Program-made: the position numbers and the translations under genes
Source of the DNA: Calamus simplicifolius
Lineage: Eukaryota > Streptophyta > Magnoliopsida > Arecales > Arecaceae
Assembly: GCA_900491605.1 (NCBI GenBank)
Contig: UESW01004624.1
Coordinates: 381,036 to 445,035 of the forward strand
Direction of reading: 5' to 3'
Length of the DNA: 64,000 nucleotides
In this document: in pieces, positions 43,097 through 54,862 of the stretch
How the letters are laid out: every line of letters starts with the position of its first letter
Position numbering within the stretch: position 1 is the first letter of the stretch
The notes under the pieces: generated by a model
What the model saw: only the letters and a program-made list of their open reading frames with translations
What the model was told of the DNA's origin: nothing
Databases searched by the model: none

Positions 43097-46000
43097 TCAA
43101 CTCCATAATCCTGCATGCTGAGCCACAAAAGCAGTTACCCAATCCACCGTTGAATTGGCTTCGCGGTAAATATGACGGATCTGAACAGTGCCAATCTCCT
43201 GCAGAATAGATCAAATATCCCTAAGGATCGAATTAGAGAAATCATCAAAACAATTCTCCTTTTGCAACCAAGAAATAACCGTCATAGAATCTCCCTCAAT
43301 CATGATCCTATGAGTATGAGGATCCGAACGGCATAAGTAATACCCGCCCAAGCCGCATAGAGCTCAGTCAGACAGAGGAGTCAAGAGTAGCAAAACCTCC
43401 TGTCGCCATCAAATCACCTAACGGCCCCCGAATGATGAAAGCAGAACCAACAGCTCTACCATGGACACTCCCGTCGAAGTTGATTTTGACAACCCCTGTA
43501 GGGGGGCTCCCAAGAGAAGAAAATTGTATGCCGGTTCGTTGCCAAAGCAGCAGGGGAACCCCAGTGGCCAAAAAAGTCAGAACCAACTGCATAACTGACG
43601 CAGGCATAGTCCGCCATCAGCACTCTAATCTTTCTCACAGTCATATGAGGAGAAATAGTGTCATTCGAGAAGATGAACTGATTCCTTGACAGCCAAATCT
43701 GATAAGCCGTAGCAGCTCAAAGACCACGCTTATGCTGAGAGCCCCTCCGGATATCATGGAAGAAAGAGGAGCGAGGGGAGTCCATAACATCCAATCTGCT
43801 AGAATAACCCATCAAATACCATATCCGTTTAGCTCTGGGACATAGGAAGATAGCGTGGTCAGAAGTCTCCTCCTCCTGCCTACAAAGAGGACAAATCGGC
43901 TGAATGGACATACCCCTCCGAGATAGAAGGACACAAGTAGGAAGGCAGTCCCATAGGAGCTTCCAAATAAAAAGCTAAACCCTGGGAATGATGGGAAGCT
44001 TCCAAATCCAAGCAGCATCCTTCGACCGCTGAGACTGCGGCCTGAAAATCTTCATAAGATCCCTAGAGGGAGCCCTAGAGAGGCAAGATCTCTGCAAGAT
44101 CCTAGAATCAATAGAGCGACCAGGCATAATAGGCAGCGAGAGAATCTGCCGCACCAGCTCCTCCCCAAATAACCAGGTCACTGTAGGTATATGCCATAAG
44201 GGATGATCTAAGGAAATCAAATCCTTAACCCTTAAACTGGGAGGGGCTTCCATATTAATAAAGGAGGGCCACCGCGAAAGAGGAAGCTCAGAAATTCAAG
44301 TATCATGAATAACGTCAATCGAATCACCATCTCCGATACTCCATGTGATGTTATCCAGGATAAACTGACCATATCTGCAGACCTCCTTCCAAAAGAAGGA
44401 AGATCCTCGGAACGACAGAATGGGCGAGCCGAATGTCCACTCACCATATCTAGCTCGCATCAGAGAGCTCCAGAGACACTGCGGCTCTAGAAGGAAGCGC
44501 GATGCATGTCTAGCAAAAAGAGCTTATCTTCTAACAATCAGAGAATGAATTCCAAGACCTCCTTCTTGGATTGGCATACAAACCATGTCCCAGGATAATA
44601 AATGAATGCCATGACCATCTTGCATAGAAGCCCATAAAAAATCTCTAAAGCATCTCTCAATTCTCCTCAAGCAAGTAATCGGAATGGCAGCATTCGACAG
44701 AAGATACAGAGGAAGAGAAGAGAGAACATAACGAATAATGATGACCCTAGCCATCATAGATAAACTGGTGACCTGCCACCCCTCAATACGCTGACGAACC
44801 CGCCTCTCGAGCTTCGCAAAGTCAGAACAGCGGGGACATCTACCAGTTATGGGGATCTCCAGATACATAAATCAGTCAGTCTAAGTAGTGATTCCAGACA
44901 AATTGATAATGGCTTTCCTGGTTGATCTGGAGGTCTTTGGGCTAAAACATATAGAAGACTTAAGGAAGTTAACCCTCTGTCCCGAAGCCTGACAATAGTG
45001 CTGCAGAATAGAGTGAAGGGATGCTGCATTATCAATGGAGGCTTGACCCAGAAGAATATAGTCATCAGCGAAAAGAAGATGGGAGACCGAAATACCCTGA
45101 CACCCTGCCATAAACGGAACAATCCGCCGATCGAGCTGAGCCTGATGAAGAGCCCGAGAAAGATCATCCGTAGCCAGAATAAACAACAAAGGGGATAATG
45201 GGCACCCCTGCCTCAACCCCACAGAAGAATAGAAAAACTCGGTCGGTCTCCCATTAATGATCAAAGAAAGGAAGGCCTCTGAATACATGCCATGATCCAC
45301 TTAATAAACAGATCATCAAACCCAAACTCCTGAAGAGAGTGGTGAAGAAAAGCCCAACTCAACCTATCATAAGCTCTCTCCATATCAAGCTTGACCGCCA
45401 TTAGACATGTACTAGCCGGAGCTCTATGAAGATCATGCATAAACTCTTGAGCAATGAGGATGTTATCCGAAATAGACCACCCTCTAATAAATGCCCCCTG
45501 TTCAAAAGAAATGAAGCGAGGAAGCACTAGACGAAGACGACCAGCTAAAAGGTGAGCACATACCTTATATAAAGTAGTGCATAGACTGATAGGCCGGAAG
45601 TGCTGCGGGAGATAAGCCTTCGAACGCTTAGGCACCAAAGTAATAAAAGTCCGGTTCCAATCTAAAGGAATGCTCTTAGACTAGAACACAATCTGAATAG
45701 CCTGAATCACATCGTGCCCAACAATATCCGAATGTGGCGGTAAAAAAAAAGGCAGAAACCCATCAGGCCCAGGGGCCTTATCCGGACCAAGCTCCGAAAG
45801 AGCCTTCCGAATTTCTTCCTCAATGATTGGCCTGACAAGCATATCATTCTACCGGGAAGATACCTTCGTAGAATCAGGAACCGAAACAATCGAAGCTCCA
45901 TCACCAGTGGACTCAGCCCATCTAGACTGAAAGAAATGGATAAGCAATTCATGAATAGAGTGGATGTCCTCCAGATTGTGCCCCTCCACGTCAACTAACC

Positions 46001-47149
46001 TCCGAATCCTGTTAGCGGCACGTTGCTTTAAAGTGGCATGATGAAAGAATCTGGTATTACGATCCCCCTCACAAATCCACTAAGCCCTGGACCTCTGCCT
46101 CCAGTACATCTTCTGCTGCCGAAGGAGAGAGTGATGATGAGCCAGATAGTCCCGAAGAGAAGAGAGGTCTGAATCCACCAGAAACCCATCCTGGTCCTCC
46201 TTCACCTGCAAAGCAATAATGTCGGCTTCGACTTGTTCAACTTGTCTAACAAGATCCCCCACCTCCATCCTATTCCATCTGGAAAGTCGGCGTCTAGCCA
46301 TTATAAGACGCTAAGATGCCGATATAAACGATAAATAGCATTACCCATGATAGGAAGATGCCAAATCTGAGTAATGATAGACTGAGCAGCAGAATGAAAC
46401 GTTCAAAACTGCTCAAATCTAAACTATCTTCGTTGATACTGATCAACCTCCGTAGAAATCAAAATAGGGCAATGATCAGAGCCAATCCTCGGAAGGTGTG
46501 AGACAGTAACCGCAGGAAACATATGAAGCCACTGAGGCGAAGTCATAGCTCTGTCAAGTCTCTCCCAAACATGAGCAGAGCCCTGACGGTTATTACACCA
46601 AATGAATTGGGTCCCCGTATACCCCAAGTCCAATAGCCCCAAAGACCCAATAAAGGTTCTAAATTCACTTATGTTAGTTGAGGTCGTAACCCGTCTACCC
46701 CCACGCTTTTCATTAGCCCCAGTGATACAATTAAAGTCTCCAACAATAATGGATGGGAGACCTTGATCAAGGAGGGAGAGCAACTCTGCCCAAAGGATCC
46801 GTCTCTCCCGATAATCCGTGCTAGCATAAACAACCGATAACAGTAAGGGATCGGAAGACCCCTCAGAGACAACAAGACCAATCTGCTGGTTGCACTGGTG
46901 AAAAGCATCAATCGTAACAACAGAGGCATGCCAAATAGCCAATATACCCCCTGACATACCAATAGCTTCCACCGCATACGAAGACCAAGACCGGGATATC
47001 TGTCTCCTAAACTGAGCCAGACTGTCACCCGACATCCTGGTTTCCAAAAGAACACATATATCAAAGTTATATAACTGCAATAATTTGCCAAAGGAGGGTC
47101 GAAATGAAGGCTTTCGAGCTTCTCTAACATTCTAAATTAGGATCTTCAT
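43097..47149 (-). pseudogene. L1 copy 2 ORF2: endonuclease, RT, RNase H
   Basis: ATG at 47149 begins MKILI, then TAG where copy 1 has Trp, then NVREARKPSF. Endonuclease: FDICVLLETRMSGDSLAQFR, SIIVGDFNCITGANEKRGGRR, SAHVWERLDRAMTS, IGSDHCPIL (47080-46424). RT: MVPKRSKAYLPQHFRPISL, FIRGWSISDNILIAQEF, VGLRQGCPLSPLLFIL, HLLFADDYILLGQ (45640-44880). A zinc-finger region is at 44253-43975 (RILQRSCLSRAPSRDLMKIF). RNase H ends at AQHAGLWS, stop 43097-43099. Frameshifts and stops are scattered throughout. Confidence 0.9.
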
Positions 47150-47154
47150 TTACA

Positions 47155-48185
47155 AGCTGGAGGAAGCTGGGATCCCATTCAGGTCCTCCCCCATCGCAGT
47201 ATCAGGAAGGCACTCATTGGATGAGGTGCCGCCCTCAATTATCATTGATGAACCAGCCTTCAGACCATCCAAGTCTACAAAAGCCCGGGGAGACTAAGCC
47301 GATGACAAGGGACATGGGCTCAAGCCCTTATCATCTCTATCTGTAACCTCCGCCGAAAACATGACAGCCCTATCCAGGCGGGGCATCACCACCTCCTGAC
47401 CTCCTTCCTGCCTATAGGAGAGCAAAGTGAAGCTGTCTGTAGAGAAGATATTACCCCCAGTACCTTTAGACTTCGGAGCCTTGCCTTTCCCCTTTCATTT
47501 CTCAAATTTGGAAGTTGATCTCGGAGCCTGACAATCAACTGGTCTGGCCCACTTAAGGGGACCTGGACAAGCATCCCTATTATCTTGATAACCACCATCA
47601 CCTGACATCAATCCCAAATAGGCAAAAGGGTTCTTATTCAGCATAGGCTGATTTAGACTCAGCTCAAGGGGCCCCTCAACAGTCAGCACCAAAACCGTCT
47701 CAGGAGAAGGAAAACCGGCACGCTCTCCCTTACCCGGCACAACCCCCGTGGCTGAGCTACCTTGATTCATATCCCCCTCAGAATGTCCTGAAGCATTGAC
47801 TGGATTCATCACCACCTTTGAAGAAGAAGGCACCCTCCGACGAGCCACCTTCACCGGCGTGCTCCATCCCTTAGCAGCTCCTACATTAGAGTCGATAACT
47901 GATTTCAACTTCTGTGAATCCGATCGGCTGCTTGAAGCACCCTCGGAGGAAACGACTGAGACATTCTCCGCACCTCCTGCTGGGAACCAGAGCTAGGCCA
48001 CCATTGACGAACAGCAGCAATCCATGGACCAAAAACAGGGCACAAAGCAGCTCCTTCAGCATCTGATCCAGCCGGCTGAGAACAAGGGCCTTCAAGGTGC
48101 AGTGAACCACAAATTGAGCAAATCCCTTCCAAATTCTCAAAAGTAAATTGCTGCCTGGGTCGTGCCTGGCACAGCACGGCCCAGT
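47155..48185 (-). pseudogene. L1 copy 2 ORF1
   Basis: Minus-strand fragments: QFTFENLEGICSICGSLHLE then GPC near 48150-48100, a CCHC-like zinc knuckle (C-x2-C-x3-H-x4-C). A linker with VARRRVPSSSKVV follows, then NPFAYLGLMSGDGGY, PGPLKWARPVDCQAPR and a Lys-rich end near 47490. The frame continues with stops to just before ORF2. ORF1 proteins bind LINE RNA. The N-terminal half is lost by truncation at about 48190. Confidence 0.75.
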
Positions 48186-48190
48186 GCCCA

Positions 48191-48546
48191 TGCCTACTTT
48201 TATCCCTAATAATATATAAATTTTTAATAAAATTATAAAATTAATAATATAGCTAACAAAATTATAGATAATGAAAAGAAAGGTTAGTATCAAAAAAATC
48301 ATATCAATATGCATAACAATATTTTAATATATATGAAAATATATGAAAATATTATAGTATCTATGATCAATAAAATGAAAGTGAGGATAATTGGAATATA
48401 TCTATTTTTATTTTTTTATTTTTATTACTGTGTAAGATAATTTTTTTTAATAAATAAAAAAAAGTTAATTTGGATGGAACTTCATTTTATAAATTGAAAT
48501 TATCATTGCTGTCATTTAGTTTACCTGCTTAAAAACGTACGCTCCC
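48191..48546. other. AT-rich spacer upstream of the DUF300 gene
   Basis: No ORF. Long A/T-rich stretches; it may contain part of the promoter. Confidence 0.5.
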
Positions 48547-48556
48547 TTGCCACCAT

Positions 48557-48596
48557 TTTTTTTTTTTTTTTGATTACAAAACGGGCGATCATACAA
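48557..48596 (-). mobile_element. Minimal L1 tail with target duplication
   Basis: A T-run (poly(A) on the minus strand) followed by only 25 bp of the family 3' end (GATTACAAAACGGGCGATCA...). The insert is flanked by the perfect 10-bp duplication TTGCCACCAT at 48547-48556 and 48597-48606. It is an extreme 5'-truncated insertion and fixes the 3' terminus of this L1 family. Confidence 0.85.
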
Positions 48597-48606
48597 TTGC
48601 CACCAT

Positions 48607-49421
48607 CTCTTTTCAAGGAAGGGAAGAATGGAGGGTTGATTTAACTCTAGGCGTGTCCGGGCTGTGGCAACGCTGGGTTGCCTCGAGCGGTGGCTTCGTA
48701 CATTTGACGAGTTTTTGGATGGCTTATCCGGGTCAGCAGGCTGTCCGTTCCTTCGCCCCCTTTGCTTTCCACCCACCGTCTACCCCACACGGCTACCATT
48801 TTCGCAAGTACTCACGGAACCCAACGGTGCCACTGCCCGCCGTCATCATTCTCTCCCCTCTTGCTTCTCCCGTTCCGACTCTTGCTCCGCATGCCCTCTC
48901 CTCCTTCTCCTACTGCTCCTACTACCACTCCTGTCGCTGGTCTCCACAATCGAGGAGAAAAGGAGGAGAGAGCCGACAACGTCCCTCCTTCCCCTCAGCC
49001 CTAGATTCCTCCCTCCCTTCGCATCTGTTAACCCAATTCCGCCAAAAACCCCTGCTGCTCTTCCTCTGGGACTCCTGTTGCGAGATTTCCTTTCCCTCCG
49101 TGTTTCCCCATCCATTCTTTTCCTGTTCCAGTTCCAAGATTCGCTTTCCGCTGCCAACTTTTTCCTCCAAATTATCCGCTATTCCCCCTTTCAGGAAAGA
49201 GAGGGGCTGGAGGTGAGGTGCTGCTAGGGTTTTCTTCTCTCTTCCTCTTCTCCTGGCAGCTGTTGCTTTGCCCGATTGTGGGTATCGGGGACTTTCCCCT
49301 AAGGGACTGATTGATCCAGGGGGCAGGCCCAGATGAAGACGAGATGAGTCGGATTTAAAAGAAGGAACTTTCTACCAAGGTCTGTTACGAGTTCGGACGC
49401 TGATGATTCTATGTATTATAA

Positions 49422-49459
<38 letters not shown>

Positions 49460-49564
49460 CCTCTAAATTCTATTATTATTATTATTATTATTATTTCAGT
49501 TTGATCTGCTTGAATGAATCTCTTTTTTTGATTTCTCTCTTTGGCGTTCTCCAATATGCTATAG
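48607..49564 (+). promoter_or_regulatory. Promoter, 5' UTR and first intron region of the DUF300 gene
   Basis: CT-rich sequence (48790-49200) typical of plant leaders, then an intron with (CT)n at about 49423-49457 and (ATT)n at 49472-49495. The acceptor ATGCTATAG ends at 49564. A possible donor is GAG|GTGAGG at about 49214. The initiator ATG must lie in the upstream exon, but I could not place it with confidence. The open frames in this region are low-complexity. Confidence 0.5.
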
Positions 49565-52500
49565 GAGGCGCACTGGTTTTGGTTTCTTCCGATGATGGCG
49601 CCTATTCTTTTGTCATCGTTGCATTCCCGTGCACGGTCGGAGCCATAGTGCTTGCAATGCTCCACATATACAGGCACCTCTTGAACTACACAGAGCCTAC
49701 CTATCAGCGCTACATAGTTCGCATCATCTTCATGGTCCCGGTATGCTTCTTACTGATCTTGACATTTTCCTTCTGTCATCAGAGGAGAAAAGGGACCCTA
49801 AATTGTTTTAAGTTGTTGATGTTGTTGTTGTGTGACTGACCATCTTGTGGAGAGATGTGTGCATGCATTTTTTCATAATTTCTATGTTGATGCATTATAT
49901 GTCAAGAGGAAATTGAGAAATCACTTTCCTTGTAGTTCTGCATGTTTAGCCACATTTTACTTTTATGGCATCTGCCATGTTGTTTTGATGTCTTCTTGGC
50001 CAAGTTCGGCCCCTGAATATTGCTATTTTAACAGTCGACATGTTCTTAAGGCTCCCACATATGAAGTTGCTATTTCTGTCACATGTACCTTGGTGTGAGC
50101 ATCAGCTCAAGATTGGAACAAAAGAGAGAGAGGCAGAGGAAGGGAGATTATGCATCAACGATCTAATGCCTTTGTGATTGTGTTAATCCTATTCTTTTTT
50201 TGATTTGATATTATTATTTTCTTAATAATGCAAGAAAGTAATAGGTGCACATATGCGTACTGGAGAAATCATGATCTTTTGTAAATTTGTATCTTTTTTT
50301 ATAACTTAACAAATAGTTGTTTATTTATTACTAATTATATATTTTCAGGTTTAGAATCTCTCTAGAATTAGGGTCCAGTTCATTTTCTTAAGTGTTCTTT
50401 AGCAAATGGGCTAATCATGATCTCTGCTATCCTGACCATTCTCTTCCCAGCTGTGGTCTAGTTCATTTTCTTAAATGTTCTTCCTCGTAACTGCTATGAT
50501 ATTGTGTTGACCATGGTGGTGTGTCTTAACTTTTTGTACTCCTTTGCTTTGGTGCTATGGAACCCTCATCATTGTCAATGTCCTTTTGCCAAGCATCACT
50601 TCCTTTTTAGCGTGGACAGCACTTTCTCATGCCCATTCACCATGTGGATTATTCTCCAAATAGGTTTTATTTTGGGTAATTAAGTGCATTCTTTTCAGTA
50701 TGCTTTGCCAGGTTCCTCTATCTAAGTGTTGAAAGCAAAATAAGTAATCATCTGAGAGTTGGTTCTTGATCCTTAGGTGTGTGAGGTTGAACACCTTCCA
50801 TATCCAGTCAAAACTAATTGAATATGTGGTATGATGGAAGATTCACAGTAATCTTTTGCCCTGGTATAGCTTCCTGTACTGCCCACCAGTCAGCCTAAAA
50901 CAACCTCCTTTGAAAAGACAATAACTATTGTAATGTAAATAGAGGATATGCCATATTTTGTTCAACTAGAAATAATAAATTTTCCATTATCCTCCATTTT
51001 CATTGTGATGCGCTCTTGATGTGATAGTACCAAATGCCCTGAACTTGTCTTTGAAGGGAACATGTCATATCATGTACACCTTTATTCTGATGAGCAAGAT
51101 TTTAAGTTCCATTATGTTGTAAACATGATATGTGCCTTGCCAGTTCTGGGTACTCATTGACATGCATGACATGCAACCATGCCATAAGTTGGTCCAGGCT
51201 TGGCATGGTATGCGACAAGTAACATGAATGACATGACTAGCAGTTTAATCCTTTGCTGAAAGAACAAATATGGAATATTAGATTTTCCCCTTTTCCTCCT
51301 GCCAATTCTTGCCATGCTTCTTTGATGTGTTTCTTTCTCTTTCATGAATTATTTTCGTTAATCTGTTGACCGCCCAATATTCATGCTTTTTGTTGTTGGA
51401 GCATGATGGGTGGGATAGATTTTATTGTGCGCCTTTGGGTCAGAATATTAAATACATAAGTATCACCTGAACAGCAATATAATAACTTGAAGCATTTGTG
51501 TCTACAAGATACATGAATGCTGTGGTAGAGTTACTTGTCTAATTTTTTGTCAATACTGCCATGCCTTTTTTCTTTAGCCTCACCTTTTTCTGATTGAGTT
51601 CTACCATCATTATCTGCTATCTCGAGAATCCATGGTTCAATTAGTGAATCTCCTTTACGTTGTCATTTCACTATCATGATGACTATAAACTTGACGTGCA
51701 AGTAGATGGTTGGATTGCATTAGAACTGATCAAACATCGAGTTGGGCTGGGTTTGGGCCGGACTATACATTGATAGTTAGGCTCAATGCTCATGCCCAGG
51801 CCTAGTCTATCCCGATCATTGGGCCTTTATTGTTGACTATGCCTAGCCCTGTCTTCAAGAGCCAATCTTAAAAGTCCACTTACCAGGCCTAATTTTCTTT
51901 TTTCCCCCTGTTATAGGATCTACGTAAGATTTTTTTTTTATTGCTCAAGTCTGCAAAATTTCAAACTGGATTGGGTAGGTCACTTGGCCCGTGATAATAT
52001 CTATATATATTCTTAGGTTGGGTTGGGGCTATATTATTAAATTTTTCCATGCTCGACCTGATTTTTAGATTGGGCCTTTTTTTCTAGGACAGCCCGAGGA
52101 TAGGCAGACTGAGTGGGTCACCTAGCCTTGTTCAGCTCTAGTTTGCATCCAGCTTGGTCTAGATGCAATCCAAACTTGTTATGAGTCTATGATTGAGGCT
52201 TCTACCGAACCCATATTTTATTTGACAAGTTAAATTGAGTCTGGGTTTGGTCCATTGTAAATGCATTGGATCATTACGGCATGTTGTTCTTGTTTATGAT
52301 AGCTACAATTTATGTTGATGCCTCCAACTCTGAAATTCAAGTGTTTACTGTAAATATGAATTTTTATATATTACACTTCTTGACTTGCAATTAGCACACA
52401 GACCCTCCATAAGGCTAGTAGAAGCTTACACTTATATCTATTGCAACTATAACCATCCAATGTACATTATGAAAGGGCATGCTGATCAATTCTCTAGTCA

Positions 52501-53154
52501 ATTTTCCTTTGGAGCTAATTTTGGTTATATCTATAGTGGCACGTGAAACATGACGGTGATACTTTAATCTCTGATTTTTCAGTTTTTTGGGTTACATTTT
52601 TAGGAAGTTACAACTTTTAGATGGATATTCTGCAACCATATTGAAATAAATGTACATGCAAAAACCATTTTTGTGAAAACCATTTTTGTTTTCTTATTGG
52701 CCTTACTAACACTTTTTAATGCTTTTATGGTACTTACACATTCAAAATATGTGTTTTCTTCCATATGCAACTTCTATGGGCGAACTTTTTAGTTTCATGT
52801 GCAAAAAACAATTTTTTTCTTACTTGTTGACCTTAACTTTCTCACACTTTTGTGGTGATCAGAAATTAAAAATTTATGTTTTTCCATTCATGTGTAGCAT
52901 TTGTGGATGGATTTAGTCTTGTGTGTCTGCATATATTCCTCCAGGATGTGGACATGCATTTGACTATTATCTGTATATGTGCCCATGCATTGATGTATGC
53001 TCATGAAGTCCTGCACATAATTTCGTTGCATGTTTTCACATGCTTTGCAGACAATATCTTTACATTATGATCGTCTTTTTCCATTGCAAGTTCACATATA
53101 AAATATGCTATGATCTGTTGGTTTGCAGTTAGTTGCTCAGATCTTTGTTTAATG

Positions 53155-53230
<76 letters not shown>

Positions 53231-54570
53231 GGCGTTTTGTCTGCTTCCTTCATTCATGTTTGGGTGTCCATCTATTAGAGTGACTTGGTTTTTTGTGGAA
53301 GGATTTAAAGTGAAGGGTGTCGGGTCTCAGACAATTGGATGGAGATGGTAGAAGGTTATCCCCTTGATGCAAACAACCCATGAAGAAGGTTTTATATCAA
53401 GGATTCATTCATGTCTTGGTGGTATGATGTGTCCCGTCAGTACTGTGCCATTCTTTCTGATTGCACTGGTGCACGTTGCTGGTACTTGAACTACTCAAAA
53501 GGAAAGAGATATTGGACAGTCAGGACTATCTTGAACAGTCTTAGTTCGTCTTGACTATCTTGATTGCATCCCAACACTTCGGGTATACTTGGACAGTCAG
53601 GATGGATTGGGATACATTTTTTTAATATCTTTTCTTTTTATTCTTGTTGTGACTGCTTCAATCCTACTTGATTGTACCATCCTGTCCCATCTGGTATTGA
53701 AATTGAAATCTTTGATTCATATAGTTGAATTCAAATTAACGAGATGAAATTTGTTGCTTATTCATATGTTTTATGCATCAGAGGTTAGTATAATCTCTAT
53801 ATTTTATTCGTTATGGTTTTGATCATATTATTTTTTCTTTTGGCAGGTTTATGCATTGATGTCTTTCCTGTCTCTTGTCCTAAATCAGAGCTCAATTTAC
53901 TTTAATTCAGTCCGTGAAGTGTAAGTGATTTGATCACCCAGGTTCATGCTGAAAATTTACTGCCAGCTTCTTATATAGAAATTTACAAACAAGCCATTTT
54001 TGCATTTTAGCTTCTTATTCTAAGTTTGACCTTATTCAATTAAGCTTTTAACACTTAATTCTCATTCATTGAGTTTTCTTAGAAGTCAGATTGACTAAAT
54101 GAGAATGACAAAATGAATAATTATACATCATGGTAAGGCCATTAAGACTATAACAGTAAATGCTGACAAATAACAAAATTTTCTTCTGAGAGAATGATTG
54201 CCGACCTTATAAGGGGAATTGGGAAATGATATCCGCATGGATTGAACATTATATACTGTTATGGATATGGTGTTTCCACAACTGAAGGATTGTTTGTTGT
54301 GCACTGCATAAGACATTGCATAAAGTTGGGTTCTGCCAGTAATCTTGCTGACCATTAATTAAACTTCTTTGCTTTTTAGTTCTGTTTTTGGCTAATTGGT
54401 GTTCCACTGATAAACTCTTTCTTTTCATTGCTTTTTTTTTAAAAATAAATCTGGACCATATTAGACTATACAAGACCTAGAGGCATGGAGAACCACCCTT
54501 TTATTTCTTATTTTCAACAAAGGCCGTAGATTGCAAAAAGGGAATTTGTTTTGCCTGAGAGTGCATGTTG

Positions 54571-54627
<57 letters not shown>

Positions 54628-54819
54628 CTTGGCTACATTTTTTTTAAAACCCTTGAATCCATATGGATCTTGGAGCCACCTTACTTTTTTTATTTTTTGG
54701 GATGCATGAATTATGTAGATCTAAGGGTGGGGGAGGTGATTGGATTTAGGCTTGGCTATATTAGAGGGTGGGGAAGGTGACTGGATCTTGAACTTAGCTA
54801 CATTCAAATGTAGCAAAGT

Positions 54820-54862
<43 letters not shown>

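Larger units (their letters stand above)
42999..48190 (-). mobile_element. L1-type LINE copy 2 (minus strand)
   Basis: Same family as copy 1: 3' end motif ACAAACGAACGATCATATAA (plus strand), then RNase H, zf-RVT, RT, endonuclease and ORF1. About 5.2 kb. It extends farther into ORF1 than copy 1, including a CCHC-like zinc knuckle. Truncated near 48190. No clear target duplication was found. Confidence 0.9.

Noticed and set aside
48653..49227. Two overlapping 187-codon ORFs before the DUF300 gene
   Set aside because: Pro/Ser/Leu-rich frames of a CT-rich leader, not joined in frame to the first recognised exon by a clear splice.
49411..49839. Using ATG 49411 as the DUF300 start
   Set aside because: It would encode (CT)n and (ATT)n microsatellites as protein and read through a good acceptor at 49564. 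An upstream exon is more likely.
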